A DNA stretch of 64,000 nucleotides from an uncultured Coriobacteriia bacterium (GCA_959608885.1 CAUHSG010000009.1:11164-75163), one strand, 5' to 3'. Numbered from the stretch's first letter, positions 8,834 to 19,007 are shown. A program made the numbers and translations. Notes: generated from the sequence alone by a model not told the origin.

Positions 8834-11752
8834 ATGCACGCTCATATTCGACGGGACGCCCAAGCTCAATCCAACGAGAGAATACCGATAGCCAAGCGGT
8901 TCGCCTGCGCGTTCTTCGCCGCCTCGCTCGCGTTCTCCCTCATGCCCACGGGCGCCTTCCAGCCCACGCGGGCCTACGCCGACGAGGCCGGCACGCACGC
9001 CGTCGCCGAAGGCACGATGGCAGAGGAAGCGAGCGCCCCGGGCGATGCGGTCGCGGAAGACGACGCCCAGGACGCCGCAGCCGCGAAACCCGATGCCGAG
9101 GGCGATACGGTGGCGGAGGCCGAGCCTGAGGACGCGATGGACGCGGAGGACGATGCTGCGGCTGCTGCAGGCGCGCACATCACCGCCGCGGCGGTAGAGG
9201 CCGAGCCCGAAGACGCCGTGGACACGGAAGCCAGCGCCCCGGCTGCCACGGGCGCGGAAATCGCCGTTCAAAACGATGTGGGCGTGGAGCTTCACGTCGA
9301 GGGAATCATCAGGTTCTATGGCATGGAAGCGCCGGACCCCGACAATCCGGGAGCTTACAAATACGACAGCACGTTTGACCGCGGCATGAACAAGGTGTGC
9401 ATCGATCGCAGCGCGTTTGGTGGCAAGGCCTATGCCCTCATGCAGTTCGAGCCCCGGTGGGAAGATGGCCAGGACGCCGCGCGCGAGGCCTGGGAGAGGA
9501 TCCCCGCGCGAGAGAAGTACATGCCCGAAAGCGTACGTGTCGAGAGCGAGGACGAGACCATCGTCCGGGCCCTCTTCAATGGCTTCGTCTTCGAGGGCGA
9601 CGAGTCGCAAGACATGCCCGTGAGCTTGGTGTTCGAGACCATGAACCCGGGCACGACGACCGTTCGCGTCATGTACGAGTTCAGGGACCCGCAGACGTCG
9701 GCGGCCTATCACGCGTACCTGTCCTTCCCGGTGCACGTGCAGGAGACCGCGAACGTTCCGACAGGCATCGCGGTGCCCTCGACCACCGTCACCACATGGC
9801 TCGACGCCACGTTCAATCCCCCGTCTGGCACGGGCAGATCCGTCTACTACTACCAATACGACAAGGCAGGCGACGTCCCCAACGGGACCCAGCAGTTCAT
9901 CGTGAGCGTTTCGACAGGCAGCAATAACCCCGCCACGTATCGCTTCGATGATATGTTCGACATCTCCATCGCCGACCCGAGCGTCATCACCGATGTGTAT
10001 AACACGCACTGGGAAAGCTCGGATACCGGCGCTGTGAACGGCCCCGATGCGCATAGCTATGGCTTGAACTTCGTGGCGGCCAAGGCAGGCTCGACCAACA
10101 TCACGATCACGCTCAAGCAGGACCCCACGAAGAGCGTTACGTTCGCCGTGACCGTGCGCACCGACCATCCCGAAGTGAGCGTGTCCGACTTCGCCATGAC
10201 CATGGACGAGCCGCAGCGCATCTACGTGGAAGACGACGTCTCCACGTGGGATGATGCCTCGCCCATCACGGTGCCCGTGCGCGCCAGGCAGCTTTCCTGG
10301 TACGCCTCCCAGGCCAAGCCCTTCGTAACCAGCATCACCTCCTCGAACGAGGGCGTGCTCTCGGTTCAGCGCATCACGAGCCCCTCGTACTGGGTTTCGC
10401 TTGCGCCGTTCGAGCTCGTTCCCGTCTCGGTGGGTACGGCCAACCTCACGCTCATGGATTGCTATGGCAAGACCTACACGTGCGCGGTGACCGTGAATCC
10501 CACTGGTGACGTGGACCCCGGCGTGAAGGTGAACTCCGTCACGCTCGTGCGCGCGGAAGATGGCCAGAGCGTGTCGAAGAGCACGGTCACGATGAACATC
10601 AGCGACACGGAAGGCGTGAGGCTCGCGGCCGATATCGATGCCGATGGCAACGTGACCACCAGCTGGACCTCCTCGAACCCCGCGATCGCCGAGGTCGTGA
10701 CCGAGGTGGACGAGGATGGGAACGAGATCTGCATCGTGAAGCCCGTGCGCACCTCCTACGACGACCAGACCAAGACCACGGCCGACTGCCGCATTACCGC
10801 CACCGTGAACGGCTCGGTGTCGGATTACTGCAACATCGAGGTCGAACCGCTCGAGGGCCTGTGTGGCGCAGACCCGTCCTCGCCGCTCGGAGCGGCCACC
10901 ATCGCCGTCTCGAAGGCGATGCCCGCCGATGTGCTCGAAGAGCTCAAGAGCGTGGCGCTCTCGATCTCGTCCATCGCAGCGGGCGACCAGGCGAAAGTCG
11001 ATGACGCGAGCTCCGCGCTGGAGAAAGGGGGCGCGAAGCTCGGCGGTGTCTTCGACATCCACTTCGTGAACAAGGCCGACAACAGCGAACATGCCTGGAA
11101 CAAGCCGTCGTGCCCCATCACGGTGAAGGTCCCCATGACCGATAGCATGAGGGAGCTGAGCAAGATCGGCACGCTTGCGTTCTACCATGTCGACCCTGCA
11201 ACGGGCGAGCGCACGAAGATGCCCACGTGGGTCGACGCTGACGAAGAGTTTGTCTGCTTCGAGACTACGCACTTTAGCCCGTTCATACTGGTTGCCGAGC
11301 CCGAGGAGCAGGCTGAGGAGCCGAAGGACGACAACGGCGAAACCACCAAGCCCGATGATGCCGATAAGGGCGATTCCGACAACACCGACAAGGTCGACTC
11401 GGACAAGGGCGATTCCGACAAGGCCGACATGACGGGCAATGAGAATTCAGGAGACAACGAGACCGCGAGTGATGAAGAGGCATCTGCTAGCATGCCTCCT
11501 AAAACGGGTGACGGGGGCTATACTCTGGTTCTCCTGGCTCTCGTGGCCGCAGCTGCTTCCTTGGCGCTTTTCGTCCTCTCGCGTCTTCGTGATCGCAAGA
11601 CTTCCGATCGCGCGCAGGGGCATTGGCAAAAGCAAGGCGGTGCGGCTGGCGTTGGCTGTCGACTGCAAGGGTTTCTGCCCTGCCAGAAGCGGCTCGTCCT
11701 CCATCCGGGCATACCAAAGTCATCTTTACGAAGCTTCTATCTGCGCGCCTAG
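8834..11752 (+). CDS. Sortase-type surface protein with Ig-like domains and odd C-terminal tail
   Basis: About 972 residues. ATG 8834 follows GAGGGAG at good spacing. Signal peptide (core about 8905-8985), then an Ala/Glu/Asp-rich region with repeated EPEDA-like units, then a long beta-rich part with segments resembling bacterial Ig-like (BIG2) domains (about 10150-10850). An Asp/Lys/Ser linker leads to MPPKTG (11492-11509) and a hydrophobic helix. Normally a few basic residues end such a protein; here about 50 further residues follow, rich in Gly, Arg and Cys, suggesting loss of the original stop. The cargo or ligand is unknown. Confidence 0.8.
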   Translation: MHAHIRRDAQAQSNERIPIAKRFACAFFAASLAFSLMPTGAFQPTRAYADEAGTHAVAEGTMAEEASAPGDAVAEDDAQDAAAAKPDAEGDTVAEAEPEDAMDAEDDAAAAAGAHITAAAVEAEPEDAVDTEASAPAATGAEIAVQNDVGVELHVEGIIRFYGMEAPDPDNPGAYKYDSTFDRGMNKVCIDRSAFGGKAYALMQFEPRWEDGQDAAREAWERIPAREKYMPESVRVESEDETIVRALFNGFVFEGDESQDMPVSLVFETMNPGTTTVRVMYEFRDPQTSAAYHAYLSFPVHVQETANVPTGIAVPSTTVTTWLDATFNPPSGTGRSVYYYQYDKAGDVPNGTQQFIVSVSTGSNNPATYRFDDMFDISIADPSVITDVYNTHWESSDTGAVNGPDAHSYGLNFVAAKAGSTNITITLKQDPTKSVTFAVTVRTDHPEVSVSDFAMTMDEPQRIYVEDDVSTWDDASPITVPVRARQLSWYASQAKPFVTSITSSNEGVLSVQRITSPSYWVSLAPFELVPVSVGTANLTLMDCYGKTYTCAVTVNPTGDVDPGVKVNSVTLVRAEDGQSVSKSTVTMNISDTEGVRLAADIDADGNVTTSWTSSNPAIAEVVTEVDEDGNEICIVKPVRTSYDDQTKTTADCRITATVNGSVSDYCNIEVEPLEGLCGADPSSPLGAATIAVSKAMPADVLEELKSVALSISSIAAGDQAKVDDASSALEKGGAKLGGVFDIHFVNKADNSEHAWNKPSCPITVKVPMTDSMRELSKIGTLAFYHVDPATGERTKMPTWVDADEEFVCFETTHFSPFILVAEPEEQAEEPKDDNGETTKPDDADKGDSDNTDKVDSDKGDSDKADMTGNENSGDNETASDEEASASMPPKTGDGGYTLVLLALVAAAASLALFVLSRLRDRKTSDRAQGHWQKQGGAAGVGCRLQGFLPCQKRLVLHPGIPKSSLRSFYLRA

Positions 11753-12753
11753 AGGACCCAGACGCACAGAAGGCCCCAGGGGCCCCACAGCGGGCTCGGC
11801 AGAGACTCCCCGGTCTCTGCCGAGGCAATGCCGGTGCTCTCTCGCTGCTCTGTCGTTTCGATCCAAGGCTTTCTGTCGCGTTGAGAGGCGTCTGACAGCC
11901 TCAAAGGCAACATGGCATATCCTTCGCTGTTGAGTGCAGAGCATCTCGCTGTGCTGCGAAGCGTTCATGCGTGTCTGTAGAAGCGAATGTGGCGTGCCGT
12001 TCGTTGAAACCGTACGGCTTTGTCGCGTCTGGCCCGAAAGCCCCTTCCATTCAGACTTGCTTGCCAAGGCTTGATGCCCTCTATTTTTTCCAAGATAAGC
12101 TGGTACCAGTCAAGTAAATGAAGCTCAGATTGCTCTTTGTAGGGTATTAAGAAAAGCTGCCTTAATATTTGATTGGCACCATTAAAACATCGAGTGATAT
12201 GGGTATTACAATGAAGCAGTTAAATTAATATGCATCATAATAAACTGATGGTACCTGATAATTATATACTTGCAATTCGTTCGATATATTCAAAAATCAA
12301 CTACCTAAAGAAGAAATGAAGAAGTGTCTCCCAGGGCTCATTTCTCTACAACTATGATGATAGGCGAAAGCTTGAATATGAGATGGTTTACTGCATCTCT
12401 AATTTAAATGTACCGTTAGGAAAATCATGTTGGCGGAATCGGCACATCTTACATATGCTCTTATCATCTAATAGGCAATATATTGTATAAATAAGGTAAT
12501 ATGTTGCATTTAATCAAATACAAAGAATATCTAGTAGGTACGAGATGATAAATGCATAAGAGAACATGCTGGGGACTTGCCGCTGCATGTGACCGGACAA
12601 GCAATGCAGTAATGTGGGGCTTCCGGGGCACGGAAAACAGTAATGGGTAAAGAGAACCAAAGGGGTTTAGAGAGACTTTCATATGGTTTCCGTTGATCAA
12701 CAAGTGACTCGAAACTTCCTATCACAGAATCCGAAAATGCTACAGGAGCTGAC
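11753..12753. other. Gene-poor spacer, partly AT-rich
   Basis: No frame here has coding-like composition. It begins GC-rich with a hairpin at 11795-11824 and becomes strongly AT-rich from about 12070. The motif GCATGTGACCGGAC near 12584 recurs with one change near 14701. Otherwise nothing is recognised. Confidence 0.6.
11795..11824. repeat. 12-bp perfect hairpin
   Basis: CTCGGCAGAGAC (11795-11806) and its exact complement (11813-11824) enclose TCCCCG. There is no T-run, so it is not a standard terminator, although it lies about 40 bp after the surface gene. Confidence 0.75.
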
Positions 12754-12799
12754 GTGTATTTTGTAGCGCGTGATGGGTGTATTTTGTAGCGCCTGAAGG
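12754..12799 (+). repeat. Two 23-bp direct repeats
   Basis: GTGTATTTTGTAGCGC starts at 12754 and again at 12777, with 21 of 23 positions equal across the whole unit. The period equals that of the different repeat at 13215-13283 before the ATPase gene. They look like iterated operator sites. Confidence 0.7.
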
Positions 12800-12933
12800 C
12801 AAAGGCGTTGGAAAACCCCATGGCGCGCGTTGGGGAACCTGCTTTCCTGGCTATCATTGTGGGAGTTGGAGATACCGCATACCAGAGGAAAGACGGTGTC
12901 TACGTCATTCCGGCCGCCACTTTGACAGCGTAG
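12796..12933 (+). pseudogene. Possible 3' remnant of an ATPase-like gene
   Basis: A frame ending at TAG 12931 reads AFLAIIVGVGDTAYQRKDG followed by VYVIPAATLTA, which looks like a protein C-terminus and resembles the ends of DUF4143-type ATPases as remembered. It abuts the 23-bp repeats with no N-terminal part, as if a deletion had joined promoter region and 3' end. The identification is tentative. Confidence 0.3.
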
Positions 12934-13214
12934 AGGAAGGCGTCGATTGGCGGGGCCGTTTCGAAAGCAAGTCCAAGAAAGTCAGCTTGGCGGAATCGGT
13001 GTGAGCGGCGATCCCCCGATGGCTATATGGAGCGAAATAGAGGCGATTTGGGGCGTTTTGCGGGCTGATTCGTCTGTCTTGATGCGGTGTGCAAAAGGGC
13101 TCAGATTTGCCCTGAGGGCCTTGTGGGGGCTATGGCGCGACATGCGCACCTGCGGGGAGGTGGTGGGATTGGCGCGGACTGCGGATCACCTTGGTTTCGA
13201 CGCGCTCTGCCGGG

Positions 13215-13283
13215 GGTTATGCAAATCGGCCAGTGAGAGTTATGCAAATCATCCAGTGAGAGTTATGCAAATCGTCCAGTGAG
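13215..13283 (+). repeat. Three 23-bp tandem repeats before the ATPase gene
   Basis: Units at 13215, 13238 and 13261 read AGTTATGCAAATCNNCCAGTGAG with only the NN and the first base varying. A TATAAT box (13288-13293) follows at once. The arrangement suggests iterated binding sites controlling the downstream gene. Confidence 0.85.
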
Positions 13284-13287
13284 AGTG

Positions 13288-13293
13288 TATAAT
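13288..13293 (+). promoter_or_regulatory. Putative -10 box of the ATPase gene
   Basis: TATAAT lies 50 bp before ATG 13344 and directly after the third 23-bp repeat. No good -35 is seen; the repeat itself occupies that position. Confidence 0.5.
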
Positions 13294-13343
13294 CGCAGGT
13301 GAACGAATCAATCGTGGCATTTCGCCGAGAAGAGGTGAACTAG

Positions 13344-14504
13344 ATGATTGCGCGTGCTATTACCGAAAAGCTGCTGGCGATGGCGGAGAAGTTTCCCGTC
13401 GTCACGCTCACGGGCCCTCGTCAAAGCGGCAAGTCGACCTTGGTAAAGGCAGTCTTTCCGGACTATGCCTATGTAAGCTTGGAAGATCCCGACGAACGGG
13501 CCTTTGCCCAGGATGACCCCAGGTCGTTTCTCGAGCGCTACGGTACGCGGACGGTGATTGACGAGGTGCAACGGGTCCCCACGCTGTTTTCCTACGTTCA
13601 GGGCGTTGTCGATGCCGAAAACGAGCCTGGTCTCTATGTGCTGTCGGGATCGCAGAACTTCCTGTTGATGAAGCATCTCACTCAGTCGCTGGCGGGACGC
13701 GTGGCGGTGCTGCACCTGCTACCGTTTTCCTATGCCGAGGCGCAGCATGCGGAGAAGGCGTCGGATTGGGAATTTGTCTTCAAGGGTGGTTATCCCCGCA
13801 TATACGACTTCGAGATTCAGCCGGACGATTACTACCCCAACTACGTAAGAACCTATCTCGAGCGTGACGTGAGAAAAGAACTCGGTGTGGGCAAGCTCGA
13901 GGATTTCGAGCGCTTCATGAGCTTGTGCGCGTTGCGTGTAGGAAGCCTCGTAAATCTTGATGAGCTCGCAAGAGACTGCGGCATCAACGTGAAGACCGCG
14001 CGAAGCTGGCTTTCGGTCCTGCAGCAGAGCTTCGTCGTCTATCTTCTGCCATCGTATTACGCAAACATGGGTAAACGCTTGATGAAGTCACCCAAGCTCT
14101 TCTTCTACGATACTGGCCTTGCAGCCAGTCTTCTTGGCGTCGAGAGCCCTGCGGATGCGGAGTTTGGCTCCCATCGGGGGGCGCTGTTCGAGAACGCTGT
14201 CCTTTCGGAGGTACTCAAGGAGTATTTCAACCACGGCAAAAGCCCGAAAGTGTTCTTCTGGCGCGATAGCAACGGGACCGAGGTGGATTTCCTTATCGAA
14301 CGGGGAGGTCGCGCGCATGCCTTGGGGGAGGCAAAGGCGTCGGCGACGTATGCTCCCAAGTACTTCGATAGTCTGGAAAAGGTCGGTTCGTTCCTGGAGG
14401 TGCCCGAAGATTCGCGGTACGTTATCTACGGCGGCAGTGAGATTCTCGAGACGCGCCATGGACACGTGCTCTCGTTGCGCGAGGCGCACCGGCTCGCGGT
14501 GTAG
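13344..14504 (+). CDS. AAA ATPase with DUF4143 domain
   Basis: 386 residues. GAAGAGGTGAAC gives the ribosome site. The N-terminal half is an AAA_14-type P-loop domain: Walker A GPRQSGKST (about 24-32), Walker B-like TVIDEVQRVP, and sensor-like YVLSGSQNFLL. The C-terminal half matches the DUF4143 pattern (KLFFYDTGLAASLLGV, then FWRDSNGTEVDFLIERGG near the end), which has a PD-(D/E)XK-like look. The family is widespread in anaerobes; its role is unsettled and links to mobile DNA or toxin-like functions are speculative. It stands alone behind 23-bp tandem repeats. A remnant that may be of the same family lies 400 bp upstream. Confidence 0.85.
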   Translation: MIARAITEKLLAMAEKFPVVTLTGPRQSGKSTLVKAVFPDYAYVSLEDPDERAFAQDDPRSFLERYGTRTVIDEVQRVPTLFSYVQGVVDAENEPGLYVLSGSQNFLLMKHLTQSLAGRVAVLHLLPFSYAEAQHAEKASDWEFVFKGGYPRIYDFEIQPDDYYPNYVRTYLERDVRKELGVGKLEDFERFMSLCALRVGSLVNLDELARDCGINVKTARSWLSVLQQSFVVYLLPSYYANMGKRLMKSPKLFFYDTGLAASLLGVESPADAEFGSHRGALFENAVLSEVLKEYFNHGKSPKVFFWRDSNGTEVDFLIERGGRAHALGEAKASATYAPKYFDSLEKVGSFLEVPEDSRYVIYGGSEILETRHGHVLSLREAHRLAV

Positions 14505-15586
14505 ATCATGGCGCAATAGAGAGGGCGTTCTTATCGGTGCCATGAAAAGATGCCGTTAAAGTGGTTGACCAATTTTACAGGTATCGGAATAAAGGGCAAA
14601 TCAGCGAAAATTGGATATCAGGACTAGCCTGCATGTCCGTGCAATAACCTACAGGAGTCTGTGGGGCTTTTGCATTGTGTCGCGCAATAGATCTGCCTGT
14701 GCATGTAACCGGACGTGCTGCTTATTAAAATGAGCCCTCCTGAGGGCTTTTTAAGCCTGCCGATAGGGTGTTAGGCCCAAAAGTAACGAAAACGCCTTAG
14801 AAGCGATCCTCGTTAGTCCAAAGCTGGTTCGGAGCTTTGACGCTCGAGGAGTCGCTTTGGCTAAGTGATGAGATGAGACAAACTAGGCTTTGTTCTCATA
14901 TGCACTTGTTTCCTCCCCACGGAGCAACCCCATATCTTCCGAGCTTTGAGCAAGTTAGCCGTTTTTGGGGTATAGGGATGATGCAAACGACGGTACGTGA
15001 GACCATATCTATGTTTAAACCGCATGTTTGCAAGATGCCATTATTCACGATCATGCATGATTCAATTTTGGAAAATATGCTCGTCAAATCTCGTAAGTTG
15101 CTCGTTTTGGTTATGGATGTCGTTAATACTTTGATCACAATCGAATTTCCAAGAAATGCGAGAGAGGATTCTTCGCACTGCCGAAGTCTCGAATCGAGGG
15201 CGCATTCGTAGACGAAGAGACTTCCTTGGTGTCCGATCACATGGACGTCATATCGAAATGATAGATCGATATCCACGAAGACATGCGAATTTCGCGAAAT
15301 ATGGTTATTATTTCCGGCATATTTTGATTTCTGTCCAATATGCCCATGAAAGACAATCAAACGTTCTGTTTCGAATGTCGACGATACTCCCGTGCATTTT
15401 TGATTCTTCTGATGGAGCGGCAGAGGTGAGGCTTTTCGACAAAGCAATATCTCGTGTTTGTTCGGTACCTGAAAGATGATGAGACAAATGTTGACGGACA
15501 AATGTTGACGGAGCGCTTTTGTCTGGTTGTTGGCTTGAGTAGATGATATACTTGTCATGTGTACTTGTCTCGAGAAAGGGGAAGAC
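14505..15586. other. Gene-poor spacer with a terminator and direct repeats
   Basis: Contains the terminator at 14733-14752. A 14-bp direct repeat, GACAAATGTTGACG, occurs twice in tandem near 15483-15510 just before the VapBC pair. Frames of up to 230 codons on either strand lack coding composition and any recognisable motif, so none is called. Confidence 0.5.
14733..14752 (+). terminator. Rho-independent terminator
   Basis: AGCCCT-CCTG-AGGGCT followed by a run of T (14748-14752). It could end the ATPase transcript 230 bp upstream. Confidence 0.7.
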
Positions 15587-15829
15587 ATGGCGCAACTGTC
15601 ACTCTACATGGACGAGGCTTCCATGGCGTCCCTGCGTGCGGATGCGGCCAAGCGCGGCATGTCAATCTCCTCGTTCGCGCGCGACGTGCTTGTCGAGCGC
15701 GATGCCCCCTCTGCGCGTGCCTGGGAAAACGGATGGCCCCCAGGCTACTTTGATCTGTATGGCAGCATTCCCGATTTTCCCATCGTCGAAGACCTCGAGG
15801 CGGCTCCGGTCGATTCGCCGTTTGCATAG
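15587..15829 (+). CDS. VapB-like antitoxin
   Basis: 80 residues. ATG 15587 is chosen because AAAGGGGAAG lies just upstream. The first 40 residues (LSLYMDEASMASLRADAA, then KRGMSISSFARDVL) fit a ribbon-helix-helix DNA-binding fold; the acidic C-terminal part would wrap the toxin. It ends 8 bp before the PIN-domain gene, the usual antitoxin-first order. It likely represses its own promoter; a TATACT box stands at 15547. Family assignment rests mainly on the partner. Confidence 0.75.
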   Translation: MAQLSLYMDEASMASLRADAAKRGMSISSFARDVLVERDAPSARAWENGWPPGYFDLYGSIPDFPIVEDLEAAPVDSPFA

Positions 15830-15837
15830 GTGATGCC

Positions 15838-16248
15838 ATGTACCTGCTCGACACGAACATTCTCGTCGACTTCCTGCGCGGCAAGAACCAATACGCGCTG
15901 CGCATGCTCAGGTCGAGCAATGCCGGCGTCTTCGGAATTCCATCGGTGGTTAAGGCGGAGCTGCTCCTCGGTGTCGAAAAATCGGCTGATCCCGGCCCCA
16001 ATCGCCTCAAGGTCGAGCTTCTCCTCCTGCCGTTCGAGGTGTTTCCCTTCGATGATAACTGTGCCTTGCACTACGCCCGCATACGCGCGCATCTCGAGGG
16101 TAAGGGCATGCCAATTGGTGCGAATGATTACATGATCGCCGCCTGTGCGATGGCACATGGCGCGACGCTTGTCACCAACAACGTGGGGGAGTTTCAGCGC
16201 ATTCCCGGGCTTTCGGTCGAGCAATGGGCCGAAGTGTCTTTTGGATGA
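15838..16248 (+). CDS. vapC: VapC-like PIN-domain toxin
   Basis: 136 residues, a metal-dependent RNase of the PIN family, usually cleaving tRNA or rRNA when freed from its antitoxin. MYLLDTNILVDFLRG gives the first Asp, KAELLLGVEKS the Glu, GANDYMIAACA the third acidic residue and TNNVGEF the last motif, so the active site looks complete. Length is normal. It is co-transcribed with the preceding antitoxin. Confidence 0.9.
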   Translation: MYLLDTNILVDFLRGKNQYALRMLRSSNAGVFGIPSVVKAELLLGVEKSADPGPNRLKVELLLLPFEVFPFDDNCALHYARIRAHLEGKGMPIGANDYMIAACAMAHGATLVTNNVGEFQRIPGLSVEQWAEVSFG

Positions 16249-16306
16249 GGGAAAGCGGTCAATCGACAACTGCGGCCCAACGGCCTTGCAGCGGCGTTGT
16301 ATGTAA

Positions 16307-16341
16307 ATTATGGTATAATCATCGTATGATTAGACCATAAT
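16307..16341. promoter_or_regulatory. Palindromic operator over the -10 box of the Phd/ParE pair
   Basis: ATTATGGTATAATCAT and ATGATTAGACCATAAT face each other around CGT. TATAAT (16314-16319) lies inside the left arm. This fits autorepression by the antitoxin encoded 15 bp downstream. Confidence 0.75.
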
Positions 16342-16355
16342 ATCGGAGGAATCAC

Positions 16356-16625
16356 ATGCCAGTCTGCGTTCCAATCAAGGATATGAAGAACACGGCGTCA
16401 TTCACCCGCACTGTCGAGAACGCCCCGGGGCCTGTAATCGTTACAAAGAACGGTTACGATGCGCTTGTCGTAATGAAAAGCGACGAGTACGAGGCCATGC
16501 AGCAGGAGCTTGCCGAGGCGCGGCTGCTCGGTCGCATCGCGCGAGCAGAACGGGAGTACGCGACCGGGCAGTATTCCGATGGCCCTTCTGCCATCGCCTC
16601 GCTGAAGGAAAAGTATGGCATGTGA
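16356..16625 (+). CDS. Phd/YefM-family antitoxin
   Basis: 89 residues. ATATCGGAGGAATCAC gives a strong ribosome site. MPVCVPIKDMKNTASFTRTV and PVIVTKNGYDALVVMKSDEYE are typical of the Phd/YefM N-terminal DNA-binding domain; the C-terminus (residues about 50-89) is the probable toxin-binding tail. The gene overlaps the toxin gene by 11 bp, implying coupled translation, and is preceded by a palindrome fit for autoregulation. Confidence 0.9.
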   Translation: MPVCVPIKDMKNTASFTRTVENAPGPVIVTKNGYDALVVMKSDEYEAMQQELAEARLLGRIARAEREYATGQYSDGPSAIASLKEKYGM

Positions 16626-16923
16626 GTGCTATTTCCTCGATGGAGCTCTGAAGGAGCTTGATTCGATAGTCGCGTATTTGCGATCCGCGGCCGATGGCCC
16701 GACCGCGGCTTCGTCTTTCCTGAAAGAGCTCGAAAGGCAAATAGGCATAACCTGCGAGAATCCGGAAGCGCATGAGCTGTCGAGAGTGCCCAAGCTCGCG
16801 TCTCTCGGTTACCGGACGATGCTCATCAAGTCGTATGTCGCCCTCTACTTCATCCAGGATAACGCCGTCTTCATCGCCCATATCTTTCATCAGCGGCAAG
16901 ACTACGCCCGCCTGCTGTTCTAG
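16615..16923 (+). CDS. RelE/ParE-family toxin
   Basis: 102 residues. The start lies inside the last codons of the antitoxin. ALKELDSIVAYLRS, SLGYRTMLIKSYVALYFI and VFIAHIFHQRQDYARLLF match the RelE/ParE superfamily fold. Whether it acts on ribosome-bound mRNA (RelE) or gyrase (ParE) cannot be decided from sequence alone. The pairing with a Phd/YefM antitoxin is usual. Confidence 0.88.
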   Translation: MACECYFLDGALKELDSIVAYLRSAADGPTAASSFLKELERQIGITCENPEAHELSRVPKLASLGYRTMLIKSYVALYFIQDNAVFIAHIFHQRQDYARLLF

Positions 16924-17020
16924 CGAGGCCATCTCGGGCGGGTCTGGCCAGACCAGATAAGACAGCAATGGGGCAGATCCCGCCGGGCTGCTTTTGTCTC
17001 ATCAGCAGGCGCCGCAAGAA

Positions 17021-17055
17021 AATGAGACAGTTCGGTCAGGCCAAACTGTCTCGTT
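17021..17055. repeat. TGAGACA/TGTCTC palindrome, possible pilus-operon terminator
   Basis: AATGAGACAGTT (17021-17032) pairs with AACTGTCTCGTT (17044-17055) around a GGTC/GGCC core. Read on the minus strand it is followed by a T-rich stretch and lies 13 bp after the last pilus gene, so it could end that transcript. Confidence 0.75.
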
Positions 17056-17068
17056 TTCGTTTATCTGC

Positions 17069-18148
<1,080 letters not shown>

Positions 18149-18159
18149 CTCTTCCTTCC

Positions 18160-18609
18160 CTACATGCCCGACCAAAGGGTATCGGTCTCGGCGCTGTTAA
18201 CCTTTGCTGTCATGTTCCACTTGGCGATGCGGTAGCCGTTTCCCTCGAGTGCCACGGCGATGTCGAGCAGACGCCCGTTGGGGCAGGCGAACTGAGCGGT
18301 GACGGTGTCGTTCTCGAGGGCAGCGGTGACGGTGACGTCAGCGTTATCCGCTTGCACCTGGGCGGCGATGGTCGTGACGGCTTGTGCGGAGGGGAGCCCC
18401 GCGGAGGCGTCGACGAGGCCGACGAACTGCTGGGCCGCCGACTCGGCGGCGTATTGCTGCGTGACGGAATCCGCCTGCATCTGGGCGAGACTATCCGACG
18501 CGCGTGACGTGTTGACCGCGAGCACCGCGAGGGTAGCGAGGCAGATCACCGCGATGAGGGCGAACAGCGAGATGGGGCCGATGCGCACGGATGGCGTGGA
18601 GTCGTTCAT
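18160..18609 (-). CDS. Small membrane protein of the pilus-like operon
   Basis: 149 residues. One N-terminal membrane helix (about 12-32: ISLFALIAVICLATLAVLAV) precedes an extracytoplasmic Ala/Gln-rich helix and a small beta-rich domain ending in WNMTAKVNSAETDTLW. This is the architecture of a minor pilin or pilus-assembly protein, but no prepilin-peptidase site with Glu+5 is visible. It overlaps the preceding gene by 4 bp and the PilT-like gene starts 11 bp later. Confidence 0.75.
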   Translation of the reverse strand: MNDSTPSVRIGPISLFALIAVICLATLAVLAVNTSRASDSLAQMQADSVTQQYAAESAAQQFVGLVDASAGLPSAQAVTTIAAQVQADNADVTVTAALENDTVTAQFACPNGRLLDIAVALEGNGYRIAKWNMTAKVNSAETDTLWSGM

Positions 18610-19007
18610 CGGCTCACCCCGCTTACGTAGCGTGCCGTGTCGAGCGTGTAGACCTCGACGTCGTCGACGGTCGCCGTGATGTGCGCCCGGTAGAGGGTGC
18701 CGCCGGTCATGGACTCGGGGGTGACTTCGCAGGTGACGGCGAGCTTGTCATTGACGATGTCGAGATTGGTGGCCAGTGGGTCTGCCGAGAAGCGCTCGGC
18801 GATGTTGCCGGCAGATGCCACGGCGCGCTCGAGGTCGAGGCTATTTTGCGCCACGATGGCCGAGCCCACGTAGAGCCGCACGATGACGGCGAAGGAGACG
18901 ATGAGGAAGACGAAGAGCACGAGGGTCTCGATGATGAAGGCGCGGTTGCCCCGACGGCTGCGACGGGGAGCCCGTGGTTGCTCGATATGCCGTGTGACTG
19001 TGCCCAT
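18606..19007 (-). CDS. Prepilin-like small membrane protein
   Basis: 133 residues. A basic N-terminus (RRSRRGNR) is followed by AFIIETLVLFVFLIVSFAVI, which looks like a type IV pilin N-terminus with Glu four to five residues after the possible cut, but with Arg or Ala where the conserved Gly should be. An extended helix and a beta-rich domain follow (YRAHITATVDDVEVYTL). Probably a minor pilin-like subunit, perhaps not processed. Overlaps with both neighbours show tight coupling. Confidence 0.75.
   Translation of the reverse strand: MGTVTRHIEQPRAPRRSRRGNRAFIIETLVLFVFLIVSFAVIVRLYVGSAIVAQNSLDLERAVASAGNIAERFSADPLATNLDIVNDKLAVTCEVTPESMTGGTLYRAHITATVDDVEVYTLDTARYVSGVSR

Noticed and set aside
12531..12857. 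108-codon minus-strand frame
   Set aside because: Crosses the AT-rich spacer and the 23-bp repeats; no start signal or recognisable sequence.
13215..13283. Possible CRISPR array
   Set aside because: The 23-bp units are directly contiguous with no spacers; they are tandem repeats.
14837..15588. Overlapping long frames on both strands (124 codons plus, 230 codons minus)
   Set aside because: Low-GC spacer with no ribosome site, no motif and no codon bias; the frames mirror each other.
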